DNA of 64,000 nucleotides, from assembly GCA_034509735.1 (NCBI GenBank), contig JACGWO010000005.1, positions 37,168,479-37,232,478 on the forward strand, in the 5' to 3' direction. The notes below the pieces were generated by a model. The model was not told where the DNA came from. It worked only from the letters and a program-made list of their open reading frames with translations, and searched no databases. Below are positions 1 through 11,946 of the stretch, piece after piece. Position 1 is the stretch's first letter. The number at the start of each line of letters is the position of its first letter. The stretch is from Sesamum alatum. Lineage: Eukaryota; Streptophyta; Magnoliopsida; Lamiales; Pedaliaceae. Position numbers and translations under genes: made by a program.

Positions 1-389
1 AAAAGTTCGATTTTTAAATTAAAAGATCACAATACAAAAAATGATATACTAAAATTTACTCCTTTAGATATTTATATAAATAAAAATAAAAATTAATTAT
101 ACAATTATATATTAATAACTAAAGTAAATTATATTTAGTCTAAATATTATTTATTAAATTATATTAAATTAAAATACCAAAAAAGTATATTTAATTATAA
201 AAAATATTTAAACTAAAATAATATTTTTATGAATATAAATGTTAATGAATTATAATAATTATATATTATTAACTAATTTATAAAATATATGTAAATAAAT
301 TATACTATTTAAATTTTAGTTTTTTATATAAATATAAATCAATTTCTTTAATTTCAAAAAATCAAAATTTTGAATTTATTAAAAAAAAA
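1..389. other. AT-rich sequence, no feature seen
   Basis: Very AT-rich DNA made of short A and T runs. No open frame, inverted repeat or recognisable transposon end was seen. Confidence 0.6.
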
Positions 390-652
390 TTTGGCGACGT
401 TGCAGTCGTCCAGATGAACCATGGGCAACTGTTGTCACGGTTGCCCAAATCAGCCCTGGGCCACCGTAGTTAGCGGTCATCTAGATGAATCCTGGGCGCC
501 CTGCGGCCGCCATCGCGGTTGCCCAAGTTGTGGGGCGGCGACGACATTGCCACAGCCCCCTCTGCAGGCGGGCGGCAGGGGGTTGGGGGAGGGGGGCTTG
601 GTGGCGGGCTGGGGAAAGGGGGCTGGTGGCCAGGGGGGGGGGGGGGGTTAAA
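390..652. repeat. GC-rich island with a duplicated segment and a G15 run
   Basis: An abrupt GC-rich block in AT-rich surroundings. A segment at about 405-454 recurs in diverged form at about 475-530; both contain a CAGATGAA/TAGATGAA core and CGGTTGCCCAA. The block ends in a run of 15 G (633-647). Small open frames occur in several frames on both strands, as expected from composition, so none is called. It may be cargo of an inverted-repeat element whose surviving end lies near 1010, but its left boundary was not found. Confidence 0.5.
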
Positions 653-889
653 CATAAATATTTTATTGATAATTTATAATTTTAAATATAATATATAACA
701 AAATAGATTACATTTTGACCCTTGGTATCTTATAAATTTAAGATCTAACTGTTAAGATGAATTGATTAGATCTTACGACTTTAATGCAATAAAAATAAAT
801 CCAACGTTCATTATAAAACGAAATAATATAAATATATAAGGGCATAATGATCTTTCAGCAAAAATATTAATGTCGTTAACATTAGTTAA

Positions 890-1010
890 CGATGAGGGGC
901 AAGTGTGCAGGGTCTTACAGAACACGTGGGGTTTGTTTGCATATATTTAAAACATAGAGGAGTTTTTAGCTGACTTTTGAAAATACAGGGGGGTGATATG
1001 CAATTTTTCC
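890..1010. mobile_element. Right terminal arm of a MULE-like inverted-repeat element
   Basis: Read on the minus strand from 1010, the arm starts GGAAAAATTG. C-rich tetramers fall at about 18-23, 49-52, 80-83 and 112-115, the same spacing as in the complete elements elsewhere in the window. The matching left arm was not found, so the element is probably truncated or diverged. The family assignment is inferred from arm geometry only. Confidence 0.4.
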
Positions 1011-1489
1011 TAAAACGTATCATCTTTAATATTTATATTTTCAAAAGCGACAATTTTGACACTTATTGGCCATTCATTTGATGAACAAATATGTATGTAT
1101 ATCTATGTATATTGTAAAAGCACGAATGATTTGCCATGTTTATTATATTTCTTCCTTTTTTTGTGATGCCAATTGTATCGTTTTCATATAATAGTATATT
1201 ATAAATTTATGTGTATAAATAAATAATTTTGTAATTAGTTTTTATAATAATACTCGATAATTACTTACATAGTCGAATTGAGATAGAATTCTAATGAAAA
1301 TAAATTACAACAAAATGTTTTATTCCAAACTAACTAATTAAATAAAATTGGTTAAATATCTTAATACTTACGATTTGAAAACTTGAAGAAGCGTCTCTTT
1401 GAAAAAAAAAAGCAGCAATCCGGGGACAATTGATCATTAAATTAATATATATATATATATATATAAGTTAAATTTAATATAAGATATTA
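1011..1489. other. AT-rich spacer with a TA microsatellite
   Basis: No gene or element end was recognised. A TA dinucleotide run lies at 1445-1465, next to the insertion site of the following inverted-repeat element. Confidence 0.55.
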
Positions 1490-2121
1490 GGGAAAATCTC
1501 ATTTTTGGTCCTTTATCTTAGGCCATGTTCATTTTTCGTCCTGATCATTACGTAAATCTCATTTATGGTCCTTTATCTTGCATTTTTTCTCATTTTTGGT
1601 CCTCAGTTAAGTTTTTTAATGGAATGGCCACGTGATTTCGTTAAGTCTCTGTAGTGGAGGGATAAATTGACTGAGTTAGAGGCATAAATGACATAACGCA
1701 CAAAAAAAGAGGCAAAATCAAAGAATTATGGCTCAACACCATTCCACATCTTCCTTCCACAACCATGCGATTTGATCGTCCAAGTCTAAAATAATGGCTT
1801 CTATGATTCAGAGGAAGTGAGATTTCAACAAAAAAAAAAAAAGGTTAAGAAGGGATTTCTGCGAGGAGGATGAAGTTTGGGGATGAAATTAGGGGTTTTT
1901 CCCCCTCAAATACGCGAATTCAACAGATTTGTCAAAGTCAGCCATTTCATTTCAGACTTAACGGCCACGTGATTTTCACGTGGCCATTCTGTTATAAAAC
2001 TTAACGGAGAACAAAAAATGAGACAAAATGCAAGATAAAAGACCAAAAATGAGATTTACGTAATGATCAGGACTAAATATGAACATGGCCTAAGATAAAG
2101 GACCAAAATTGAGATTTTCCC
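1490..2121. mobile_element. MULE-like miniature inverted-repeat element, 632 bp
   Basis: The first and last 150 or so bases are inverted copies beginning GGGAAAATCTCA. The flanking direct repeat TAAGATATTA (1480-1489 and 2122-2131) is a 10-bp target duplication, as is usual for Mutator-like elements. GTCC occurs 19, 49, 79 and 110 bases from the left end and is largely kept on the right arm. The centre (about 1640-1960) has no convincing coding frame, so the element would depend on a transposase supplied elsewhere. Confidence 0.85.
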
Positions 2122-2143
2122 TAAGATATTATACAAAAATAAC

Positions 2144-2270
2144 ATGAGTAACTTGGGATGTTTTAATTTTTTAATTTTTGTGATGATTAAAAATATTAAA
2201 ATTTTATAAAAAAATATAATATTATATGTCAATAGATAATATCTTGGGGTACCTAATTAAATATTATAAT
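2144..2270. repeat. Diverged direct repeat, copy 1
   Basis: This segment (TTGGGATGTTTTAATTTTTT and what follows, through an AGATAATAT motif) recurs in the same orientation at about 3098-3230. The copies are clearly related but diverged. No terminal motif was seen, so the element type is unknown. Confidence 0.5.
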
Positions 2271-5200
2271 ACTACAAGTTCAACGAAAATAAAATTTAAT
2301 TAAAAACAAGGATTTTAAATAAGTTATGTTAAAAATCAATTATTTATGAAAAACAAACTTAGGATAAGATCACTTACTTCATAAGTGGTTTCATAATTAA
2401 TTATCTTTATAATACTAATTACAAAATCATAATAATATTATTCAAAACTTATTTTATAAATTGAATAAGTCAATGATTTGTGGGATGTTAATTAATGCAC
2501 TTATTTACCTGATCTATGAGAATTTTATTGTATCATTTTCAATAATAAGTAATTTTTTCTGTACATTTATATTCTTAATATTCGACTCTGACTTGACAAG
2601 ATTAGTCAATGATTTTTATGTTTATTCAATTCAATTCATTCGATGAAATATTATCGCCAATTTATACTATTTTCCACCAACATGATGAATAAAATGAAAA
2701 TTAAAGAGATTATTACAAAAAAATTATATTACAAACAACTTTATAAGTGATAGTTAGTATAAAAGTTAAAAATAAAAATAAAAATAATTATTTATGTTTT
2801 TCCAGATTTGCACAACTAGAAAAAAAATTTAAATTTTATTCCATTAGTGAAGCAAATTTAAAATATGGATTATTATTTAAATGATATTTTTTTTAGTATA
2901 AATATTGGGATGTAAAAAGTAAAGTAATTAATTAATATAATCTTTTGGTTGTATATATTATATAAGTACTTTAGACTACTCTTTAGTTAGATTTATAATC
3001 ATGTAAAAAGTTAAATGATAATAGGATTCTAATAATATTTATATATAATAAATTATATTTTTCATATTATGTTGAATATGTATATCATAATTAAAACTAT
3101 GAGTATTAATTTGGGATGTTTTTAATTTTTTAACTTTTTGTAATGGCTAAAATAACTTCATAAAATTACAGTGAACATAATTTGTTATTGTAGTAGATAA
3201 TATTATTGATGCCTAATTAATGGAACGAGACCATTAATTGAGCTACTGAATATATAATATATTAAAGTATTTGGTCTATGTATTTAAATTCTACCAAATA
3301 TTTTTCTAGCAATATGTAATTTAATTTATATTAGTAAATTATTAATTGATCTCTAAATTAAATAAAATAAGTTAAGAAAACTAATTAATAGCACTTCAAT
3401 TCATTCCACAAAGCACTATCAATAAATTTAAAGCATTTTTCCACAATTTTCTTGAACAAACAAGACAAATCAAATGAAAAGCTTAATTTCTAGAGAATTA
3501 TATCATAAATAACTCTAAAGATAGTTGGCATAAGAATAAAAAATAAAATAAAAATATTAACATCATACTTGATAAGTCAAATAAATTGATATAGGGATGA
3601 AAATTAACATTATAGAGGGAATTAATGATAAGATCTAAATTTCAACATAAGCCAAAGAACAAATAAAAAAGATTATATGTTTTCACATGAAATAATGGTG
3701 AATTTCTCATCACAAATATAAAGGTGAAAGATAGAGAAATAATTATAAAATCTACAAGTTTATAAGGCAAAATCCAAAATGTAAGTACTTATTTCCTTTG
3801 AAAAATTGAAGATCATATGTAACAAGATGTTTATATTTATCTATATATATATAAGAGTATATTTATATCAATACCACAACCTTAAAAAACTTTCTTGAAA
3901 TAGTTTTCCTTAATAACTAATAATATAATAATTATTATGTACTAAATACTATAAAAGGAGGGATAATTGGCCTTTCTTTTAATAATAACATAGTTTAAAT
4001 ATAATACCAAGTGTCCTTTCTGTGTTCTTAATTCTTCTATTAAAATTGCCAATGTGTTTTCCTTCTAAGATTTTCAAACAAAACCAATTCGTATGAAACT
4101 AGAATTCAAGGGTTTTTTAACCATAGGTGACAGGCATATAACATACTACCCATGAGATAATTATAATTGTTTAAAAATAACATTTGTTTATGATATAAAG
4201 TGATACTTTTATAATTTTTTACACTAACTAATTAGTGTACATCAATTATAAATTTAAAGTATCAATTAAGATTAATTTGTACAAAAAAATAAAGAAAATG
4301 TATAAAATCTTAATTCAAGATAACTTTTTTACTAAATCAAAAGAAATTAATGATTAAATAAATAATTATTAATTATAATATTATTTGGATATACACCTTT
4401 CCAATTCCATTTAACCAATCAATTGTTCATGATATATTTATTTACTTGAACAATTTTATAATTATTGTAATATAAACTTAAATTTGTAATAGTACATATT
4501 CATATTAACCAGCCTGATAGATTAAATAATTCTAGAACTATCTTCTTCTTCTTTTTTTTTTTTTTTAATTTTAGTTTTTAAATATTAAATTTAGAAAAAA
4601 ACAAAAATGTAAGAAAGGTAATTGGTTTATACTATTATGTTTTCTTTTCATATTTTTTTCTTGATTAGGCTAATGATCAAATAATATAAGGTCTGGAATA
4701 TATATAAAAGGAAAAGAAAGCCAAAAAAAATTAACAATTTGTTGTTGGTTCTTTCTAATAAGGGTAAATAATAAATTTTTCTTTTGGTATATTTTTAATT
4801 TGATTTTATCATATTTCTTTATTGAAATTATCAGAGAAAAAGGATAGATAGATTTTTTCTGAATTATTATGTAATACTTATGTACTTATTCCATGTTGGT
4901 TAAAGGAATATAACATAGTTTTATATCTATGTTTTAAACTATATCTCACAAAACATAAAACACTAATATAAGAATTAAAGATGGAATTTAAAGGATATAT
5001 ATGCCCATGGAAAAAAATATAAAAAAAAACCTTGATCTAATATACAAAATTAAGGTTTCAAACTTATTTTTAAAATCATCGCATTTAACTATACGTTGTA
5101 AGTTTTCATATTCAGATAAAAACTTGAGGGTTGTGATTAATGGAATAATCTCTTATTTATACATTTTTCCTTTACTATTATTTTTGTTATAATATTTTAA

Positions 5201-5717
5201 TTTTGTGGTAGGCTAGATAAAGAAAATTATTTAATTTATGTAAATATAGTTTTACTATATATTGGTAGTTTATTTTTTGTTTTCTTGGTCTTGATTGACT
5301 ATGAATACTACCTGATTAAGAAATGTATTACAATTATTAATAGTTGAAAAAAACTGCATATATCAAATTTTAGCATATGAAGTTACTTGACTTGGTCTAA
5401 TGAAGTACGTTTAAAGTGCTATGTACACGATATACAGATATCGATTAAAAGAAAGTTAAACTTAATTAATAGTATTTCTTTCAATAAGTTTTATTTCTTT
5501 ATAATTTGATCTTTAATTAAATATCCTTAATTTGATTATCATTTAATATATTTTGTAATTGATGTGATACAAACTTAAAACATTGAATAATGATATTACC
5601 AAAATAAAATTAAAATAAACTTGACATGTTTTATGTTTCGTACATTTTTGTAATACCTATTATAACCTTAACATAGAATATAAATTATGGAGTTGTTTCC
5701 CCTAATATGTTTAATTA
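2271..5717. other. Long AT-rich stretch; second repeat copy at 3098-3230, otherwise nothing seen
   Basis: Contains the second copy of the repeat described at 2144-2270. Short open frames at 2461-2646 and 5001-5192 are low-complexity AT-driven frames without recognisable domains. A TATA-like TATATATAAAAGG lies near 4700, but no transcript or coding frame can be linked to it. Confidence 0.55.
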
Positions 5718-5733
5718 GTATTATATTAGGTGT

Positions 5734-5972
5734 ACCAATGATCCCTTGCCTGAGTTGTGGGGTTGAGGTCTCACAACCAAGAGGTTGTGAGTTCGAACCT
5801 ACGATGTAGGTGTGGAGTCTACTTTTATAATAGTGGTGTATGAGTATACTGTTTATTTTGTTGACTTTGAAGTTGTTGTTGGTAACTATAGAAATATTGT
5901 TATAATGCGCACTGAACTTTGTAATAGTCTGTTGGTTGCTTTAATAATATCGTTGTATTTTCAAAAAAAAAA
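5734..5972 (+). mobile_element. tRNA-derived SINE, 239 bp, complete
   Basis: A non-coding retrotransposon transcribed by RNA polymerase III and mobilised by LINE machinery. The head has an A-box-like segment (TTGCCTGAGTTGTGG, 5746-5760) and a B-box-like GAGTTCGAACCT near 5790. The 3' end is TTGTATTTTC followed by a poly(A) tail. A 16-bp target duplication flanks it: GTATTATATTAGGTGT at 5718-5733 and the same with one mismatch at 5973-5988. The layout resembles plant Au-type SINEs. A related rearranged copy lies at 35726-35905. Confidence 0.88.
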
Positions 5973-5988
5973 GTATTATATCAGGTGT

Positions 5989-7089
5989 TAAACACATACA
6001 AAGTTAAATGTATGGTAGAACTCTAATAGAGATTGAGACAAATTAATTTAGATTAGATTAGATTATATGTGTTATATATCTTCCATTGAATAAATTTTTG
6101 GTTTTAAAATAAAATATCATAAAATATATGAGTAAATTTGAAATATTTTTAGTTTTTAATTTTTTTTATGACTAAATTAAACTTAAAAAATTAACCTTAT
6201 TAAAAATTACAAAATTGATACAATTTTACAAGGCAATAAACCATATCAAGGAGTCCTAGTCGATAGTTTAATTAGACCAATAATTTGACTCTTAAATATT
6301 TAATAAATGGATTAATTAGATTGAGTCAAGATTGAAGTAAAAATTTAATAAAGAACATGAACAATAGTTATTCTTATTTATTTTATTATAAATTACTTGA
6401 ATAGATTGAAATTAAGAGGATATCAGTGGTTTGAACTTTAGTTTAATAAATTATTAAATTGACTTCAAATATGTAAACTGTAATATGAATTATCTACTTA
6501 AAGAGAAGTAATTGCCCCAAAAACAAGGTGATAAGTTTTATAACAAAATGCATATATATAATTTACTACAATCTACAATCAAACAATATATTTTTCTTGA
6601 AACTTTTCATAACAAAAATCAAAATTAGAACTATATATCTCAATAATGGTGCAAAACTAATTAGCTTAGTAACACAAAAATAAACAAAATCCAAGAGACA
6701 TTTAGAAAGATAATAGAATCAACAAAACTCACAAATTTTGCTGTGAAACTATATATCCATTAAGGACATTTCATAGAAAAACTTAATAAATTTCTATTAT
6801 TTATAAACCATATAATAATTATTATATTAGTACTTAAATAAATAATTATTATGAATTATATTATTCAAAAACAATTAACAGTTTGTAAAAATATTTATAA
6901 TTTTTATAACTATTTTTTTAAAAAATAAAACAAATATTAATTGTCCACGTGCACCTCGATAGAATATTAAAATATCAATTAAATTAACTATTTACACTTG
7001 AAATCAATTTAGTAATTAATTTCTAAAATATAAATAAAAAAATATAATTAATAATTAATATATTATTTTATATTTGTCATCATTCAATT
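5989..7089. other. AT-rich spacer, no feature seen
   Basis: No open frame of interest and no element ends were recognised on either strand. Confidence 0.55.
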
Positions 7090-7320
7090 GTGCATGAGAT
7101 TTTGCTTGTCTACACCCGTTCCAAAAACAACATCAAGTTATATATGTCTATTGGAACATTTGGGACGGGTACCGTATCCGACTCAAAAAACATCCCAAAT
7201 CTGGGACGGATTTATTGCACCCATCCCAAATATTTTGGGACATCATCATCATCTATGACGGGGCCTTACCCGTTCCAAAGTCATCTCTGAAAAGTCGACG
7301 ACAACTGATCTCAAATCCAC
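7090..7320. mobile_element. Possible CACTA-type subterminal fragment
   Basis: Short motifs GGGACGG and TTGGGAC, with their complements, recur several times and the stretch is richer in GC than its surroundings. Such clusters are typical of the subterminal region of CACTA transposons, and a CACTA 3' end lies at 9682. No CACTA 5' terminus was found, so this may be a remnant of the same or another element. The open frame here has no recognisable domain. Confidence 0.3.
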
Positions 7321-7357
7321 CTAAAACAAAACTTTATTTTTTATGTAATGTAATATA

Positions 7358-7600
7358 GGGTGTTTTACAAGATTAGTTTCATGCTTTTTGTAAAAATTAA
7401 TTTTAGTCCCATAATTCAATGGTGGTATGGCAAAAGCATCCCATTGTTAAACTTTTGACGGAATTCGTTAAGTCTAACTAGTTGAATATTTTTCCCACCA
7501 TTAAAATTGCAAATTGCAATTTTAGTCCCACGCTATAAGAAATTTTGCAATATTACCCCATACTTTTCAAATTTTGCAATATTTTATTTTTCGTATTTAC
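7358..7600. mobile_element. MULE-like terminal arm remnants
   Basis: From GGG at 7358, a GTTT lies at offset 19, GTCC at 49 and ATCC at 81, matching the spacing of the complete MULE-like elements here. A second set, GTCC then CCCC about 31 bp apart, occurs at about 7525-7560 in the same orientation. No inverted partner arm was found, so these are isolated or rearranged arms. Confidence 0.4.
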
Positions 7601-8492
7601 TTAATATATGATTTTTATCTAAGAAAATATTCAAATGTATCTAAATTATGAGCAATCAGGCATATTTGATGAGCATGTGAAATTAAGAAAAACATGTACG
7701 AGTTTTGGGAAAAAAGAAAAATTAAATTATCAAGCTGCACAATACTTTTTGGTTTTAACCATGATAGCAAAAAGAAACAAAACATTTGTATGTAAAAGTG
7801 TATCTATGTGGAAAGACATTTGTACATTAGATAACACCCATAACAAATTAAAACGTTTGTAACATTTATAAACATTAAAACTAAAGTATAAAACAAAAAC
7901 AATTTTATATATAACGTTTGGAGATTCTAATTTTTCATATATATATGCAGATATAAAAAAAATGACTAGTTCTTTATTAATATCATTATTTCTCCATGCA
8001 TGTTACAATACAAAAAAAAAAAAAAAATTATTCCATACACTATAAATTACTACGGCTTAAAAATCAAAGTAAATCAATATTATCTACCATGGTTACACAA
8101 ATTCAATGCGAAAACTTAAGTTTTGACCATGGTTAATCTACATTTAACCTGGTTTTACCGGTGACCAAATTTAAATATTTAAACTGCCTTCTACCTTTTA
8201 TGTGTTGGTGCTTCTCCATTGTCTTATCACCCCATCTTCAGTTGAAATGCGATGATCCTATGGTAATGAGGATATCCTTCGTCCTCATAGTTGTTCCTGA
8301 TCGATGTGTAAAGGGTGATCCTTCATTTTGTATTATCAAGTTTCGCTCCACGTCATCTTTTAAGTTGTTTCAATAATGATGCATTAGTAAATTACCTGCT
8401 GCTGACTAAGTTATTGTTGTATAAAGTAATCATGAATTCATGTCCCTACAAATTGCAATTCTGTTAACTTCTTAATTTGTCTTGCAGAAACT
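7601..8492. other. No confident feature
   Basis: Open frames at 7635-7862 and 8161-8376 show no recognisable domain. The part after 8150 is less AT-rich than its surroundings and could be the intron or remnant exons of whatever yields the candidate exon at 8488. Confidence 0.4.
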
Positions 8493-8554
8493 CAATTTGG
8501 GTCAACAGAGTGATCTTCACAGGAGGGTAGGCGAAAAGTGGTCTGGTTGTTGAG
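8488..8554 (+). pseudogene. Candidate terminal exon of an unrecognised gene
   Basis: A pyrimidine-rich acceptor-like TTGTCTTGCAG is followed by an open frame reading KLNLGQQSDLHRRVGEKWSG, then Cys and a TGA stop. Composition and codon use look more gene-like than the surrounding AT-rich DNA. No upstream exon or domain could be identified. It may be a fragment of a host gene carried by the CACTA-type element whose 3' end lies at 9682, or a chance frame. Confidence 0.25.
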
Positions 8555-8878
8555 TCTATTTTTAACGTACATGATCATCTGAAGATTCATATAGACATAT
8601 TCTCTCCCTGTAAATGAAAATGAAACAAGAAAAGTTCTTGTAGATCTCTTGCTTATTAAAAATTATGTCCAGTTTACAGAGCATATGTCTCTATATATCT
8701 TAGAGCATTATAATACTAATCAATCTTTCTATGTTCATTGTTGACTTAAATATAGGAGAAGGGCTTTGTTTTATGCTTTCGAACTTGGCTATTGATTAAT
8801 GAGTGGCTCGTAGTAACCTTATTAATAAACATCATTGGACTTTGTATTGATCCATTCACCTGAACTGCCTAATGTAAT

Positions 8879-9031
8879 ATGCGGTGGAATTTATGTGACT
8901 CTCGTTATATAGAAACAAATATTTTTGAGAAGAAAGCAGAAAATAGGAAACTGCTTGAAACTGCTTTGAAGAGACTCGGAGCACGGGGGAAGAGACTCAA
9001 CAGCGGAGCAGAGGTAAACCTACAATACTGA
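8879..9031 (+). pseudogene. Candidate small frame or exon, 50 codons, unrecognised
   Basis: Opens at ATG 8879 and stops at TGA 9029-9031. The middle (EKKAENRKLLETALKRLGA) is charged and helix-like, unlike the low-complexity frames nearby. An AG at 8911-8912 and GT at 9014 would also fit a 101-nt internal exon. It lies 3' of the candidate exon at 8488 and 5' of a CACTA 3' end. No family was recognised. Coding status rests only on composition. Confidence 0.25.
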
Positions 9032-9114
9032 TTCATAAATTGCTTCAAGATGTGAGATACACACCATCGATTTGCTAGCGGGTTTGGACAACAAGAACAA
9101 CATCTCATTGGAAA

Positions 9115-9399
9115 TCATTAGTTTTATTATTACTAATTGTATGAAAGATATAGTTACTTGTACCGTTTAACTAACAATTTGGTTTGAATGTTAGACTTAT
9201 TTTCAAGTTTAGTTTATTTGAGTTGCTTGAAGATATTTAGACTTGGTTTATATTGTTACAGATTGTGAAAATAACTGTTATTGATATTATAACGACTCAA
9301 ATATTGTGGATTGTGTTATGACATGGTTTCTATTGTTGGTAGTAGAGTTTGAATATTGATATTATTAGGTTGTATTTGGATATAGAAATTTAAATTCGA
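9115..9399. other. No feature seen
   Basis: AT-rich sequence between the candidate small frame and the CACTA subterminal region. Confidence 0.5.
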
Positions 9400-9682
9400 A
9401 AATATAATTAAAGACGGAATTAACAAATTTAAACTTTGGCCTTTACTGACGGACCCAAAGACGCTACATTTTCATCTGTAATCAGAGACGGATTATAAGA
9501 AAAGTATTATGTATTATTATCGACCACAATAGAGGCTGCATATTCCGTCTGAGTGTCTGGACGAAAATTTCCGTCTCTATAAGCCACTAGCCTTCAGCTA
9601 CCAAGTTTGGTGACGGATTTTTCTGTCTCTAATAGTTTATGAGACGAAAAATTCGTCTCTGGTACCATGTTTTCTTGTAGTG
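9400..9682. mobile_element. 3' end of a CACTA-type transposon
   Basis: The segment ends TTTTCTTGTAGTG at 9682, the inverted terminal motif of CACTA (En/Spm) elements. Upstream is a dense subterminal array of GACGGA/TCCGTC-like motifs in both orientations (for example AGACGGATT, TTCCGTCTC, GAGACG), the expected transposase-binding landscape. No CACTACAAGAAA start was found upstream, so the 5' end is lost or outside recognition. Confidence 0.7.
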
Positions 9683-9822
9683 TAGTCTTATATAAAGTCA
9701 TGACTTTACTATTATCTTTACTATTATATAAAGCAAACCTTATTTTACTAATAAATGGCGGTTACTTACACCTGCAACACTAAATTTTAAAATTACCAAA
9801 AATATCCTTATCTATCTACCTA

Positions 9823-10475
9823 TACTAATATAAAAACAAAAGGCTTTTTTAACTTACAAATGGCATTAAATGACACCGCGACACAATTTTTTTGCTTATG
9901 CCGATAATACCCCGGAGGTAGTTTTCTTTTCTTTTCTTTCTTTCTTTCTTTCTTTTTTTAAATGCATTGTATTGGTTTATATATATAATTTTCTTTTCTG
10001 TACTAATATAAAAAGTAAAGGCTTTTTCAACTCACAAATGGCGGTTAATGAAACCGCGACACTAATTTTTTTGTTATGCCGATAATACCCTTAAGGTAGT
10101 TTTATTTCTTTTCTTTCTTTTTTATTTATAAATGCATTGTGTTGGTTATATATATAATTTTCTTTCTTTACAATAATTTAAAACGTGTAATATTATTTTA
10201 TATGCACACAGGGACGGCGTGCCACGAATGCTAGTCTAATATAAAAAAGAAAGGGATCTTTCACTCACAAATGACAAGTTTGGGACACCACAACATCAAT
10301 TTTCTGTTGTGTCGATAATACCCCTAAGTTGATTTTCTTTTTTTTTTTCTTTTCTTTCTTTCTTCTTTTTTTAATAAAATGTGATGTGTTGATTTATACA
10401 TTTATTCATATTTATAATATATTTTATAACCTGAAATATTAGTTATTATATGCAAACAAGGACGGCGTGCCACGA
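9823..10475 (+). mobile_element. Three head-to-tail Helitron-like miniature units
   Basis: Three related units begin with (T)CTAATATAAAAA-like sequence near 9823, 10001 and 10235. Each contains ACTCACAAATGGC-like sequence, a GCCGATAATACCC-like core and a pyrimidine-rich tract. The second ends GGCGTGCCACGAATGCTAG at 10234, followed by T, as expected for a Helitron 3' end (CTAG, then host T); the third starts TC at 10235. The third loses its end after GGCGTGCCACGA near 10475 and the first lacks its 3' end. No Rep or helicase sequence is present, so these are non-autonomous. Confidence 0.6.
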
Positions 10476-10795
10476 CAACCAATTAAAATTATAAAAAAAA
10501 GGGTAGAACATTTTAACAAATCCAGTCTACCTGCTCGAGATGCTTTAGGTGATTGGTTCAATAACATATTATTAGTTTTAGCTAAGCGGCCACTGATCTG
10601 AACATGACCATTACCAATTCTAATTAAAATAAAGTGGTTTTTAAATTTTTTGTACAGAGGAAATTGATTTTCTAATATTGTCCATTGTTTGTAGTTTTCT
10701 TCGTTTTTGTCATTTTGTTCCAACCCTTTCCGAGAACAATTATAATTATTGACTCCACAATATACAGTTTTTACATTTGGAATAAGAAAAGTCAT
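10439..10795 (-). CDS. Unrecognised open frame, 118 codons
   Basis: Opens at a true ATG (10795) and ends at 10439, overlapping the tail of the last Helitron-like unit. It is rich in Lys and Asn early and ends in a short hydrophobic stretch (FFIILIG). No domain, signal peptide or family was recognised. Its length is unusual for random sequence of this composition but not decisive. The overlap with a transposon end argues that the C-terminal part, at least, is not a conserved protein. Confidence 0.18.
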   Translation of the reverse strand: MTFLIPNVKTVYCGVNNYNCSRKGLEQNDKNEENYKQWTILENQFPLYKKFKNHFILIRIGNGHVQISGRLAKTNNMLLNQSPKASRAGRLDLLKCSTLFFIILIGCRGTPSLFAYNN

Positions 10796-10799
10796 GGTC

Positions 10800-11239
10800 T
10801 ACTTCTTAATTAATTGGACATAAGAGCTTATAAATACTCTAATTAATAATCATCTTTGGATGGTAATTAATTACTATATATATGGCTGGGAAGTCTGATA
10901 TGTAATATAATCTTTAAATATATAGGGGATGGCGATTAGCATGAATTAGCTCAAGTATTGCATAAGCATGTGGGTTAGTTTTTTTTTTTTAAAAAAATTT
11001 AAGTGAAAGATGTGAACTATTATCTTTTGAAATAGGCCAATCACAATCATCCAAGTCAAATATCTATATCTAACAACGACAACTATAACATGTTGGAAAA
11101 AAGTGTAACAATCGTAGTAAATATTTTGAAATATCAATCAGATTTTATAAATAGTTTGAAACCAAATACGGCGAAGCAAACACGTTTGAACCAAGCGATA
11201 AACAATTAGATATGTTGTTTTACAAAAAATAAAAGAAAG
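10800..11239. other. No feature seen
   Basis: AT-rich spacer; the open frame at 10946-11137 on the minus strand is low complexity. Confidence 0.5.
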
Positions 11240-11946
11240 ACTTACAACGAGAATTGTACCGTAACAATTCTCGGTCCAATTAAATTCCCCAAATTGAATT
11301 GCAGATTAAATCTGCTTTTCTTGAAGAAATTATCGTCCCGTTCTAGATGTGCACCAGGTACTATGCAACTTCTTCCAGAATAAGGCGATTTTCGTTCGTT
11401 CAATACTGTACTTGTACCGAAAAACACCTCGAACAAACACTCCGAAGCCTTACAAAACAATAGAGCTCAAAGCTGGAATTTGGAGGATGAGGAGTTCGGA
11501 TTCTGAAGACAATATCCGAACACTAGAGAGAGCTTTTTGAGAGGATTATTTCTGAGTTGTGTTGTATGTTTGAAGTGCACAAGAACAACCTTATATGGGC
11601 ACCAAAATTGGCAGCATTTGTCCACCATTAAAAGCTGAAACAATCAGCTATAAAACTGATTTTAAAACAGAATTTAAGTCATTAAATTTTGTCAAAAAAA
11701 GGGGCATATTTTTAAATAAAAAACATCAATTTTTATCAGGTTAAAAAAGCCTGATTTAAGAGCAGTAATTTCAGGTTTAAACCTGAATTAAATCCGTTTT
11801 GACCAAAAAAATTGAAAGCAATTTTTAGTTTTAAAATCCAGATGAAATCCAAATGTATTTGCTCCAAAACAATATATATTGAGACATTCGCTCTAACGCC
11901 GCCAGTGGCCGGAGCTGGAGCTGGGTTGGGACGGGCGGGCGCCTCG
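11240..11946 (-). mobile_element. LTR-like remnant, minus strand, part 1
   Basis: On the minus strand this reads like the promoter/R/U5 part of a retrotransposon LTR. A CATATAAGG TATA-like box (about 11590-11600) is followed by a leader-like sequence and a perfect 10-bp hairpin, CGAGAATTGT and its complement around ACCGTA, near 11249-11274. The GC-rich end (11890-11946) borders the solo LTR at 11947, and the sequence probably continues after 13996. No TG/CA termini were fixed, so family and limits are uncertain. Confidence 0.4.

Noticed and set aside
421..679. Three small frames in the GC-rich island
   Set aside because: Overlapping frames with Gly/Pro runs, explained by composition.
4690..5192. 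A small gene after a TATA-like box
   Set aside because: The only frame downstream is a 63-codon AT-driven frame without an identifiable domain.
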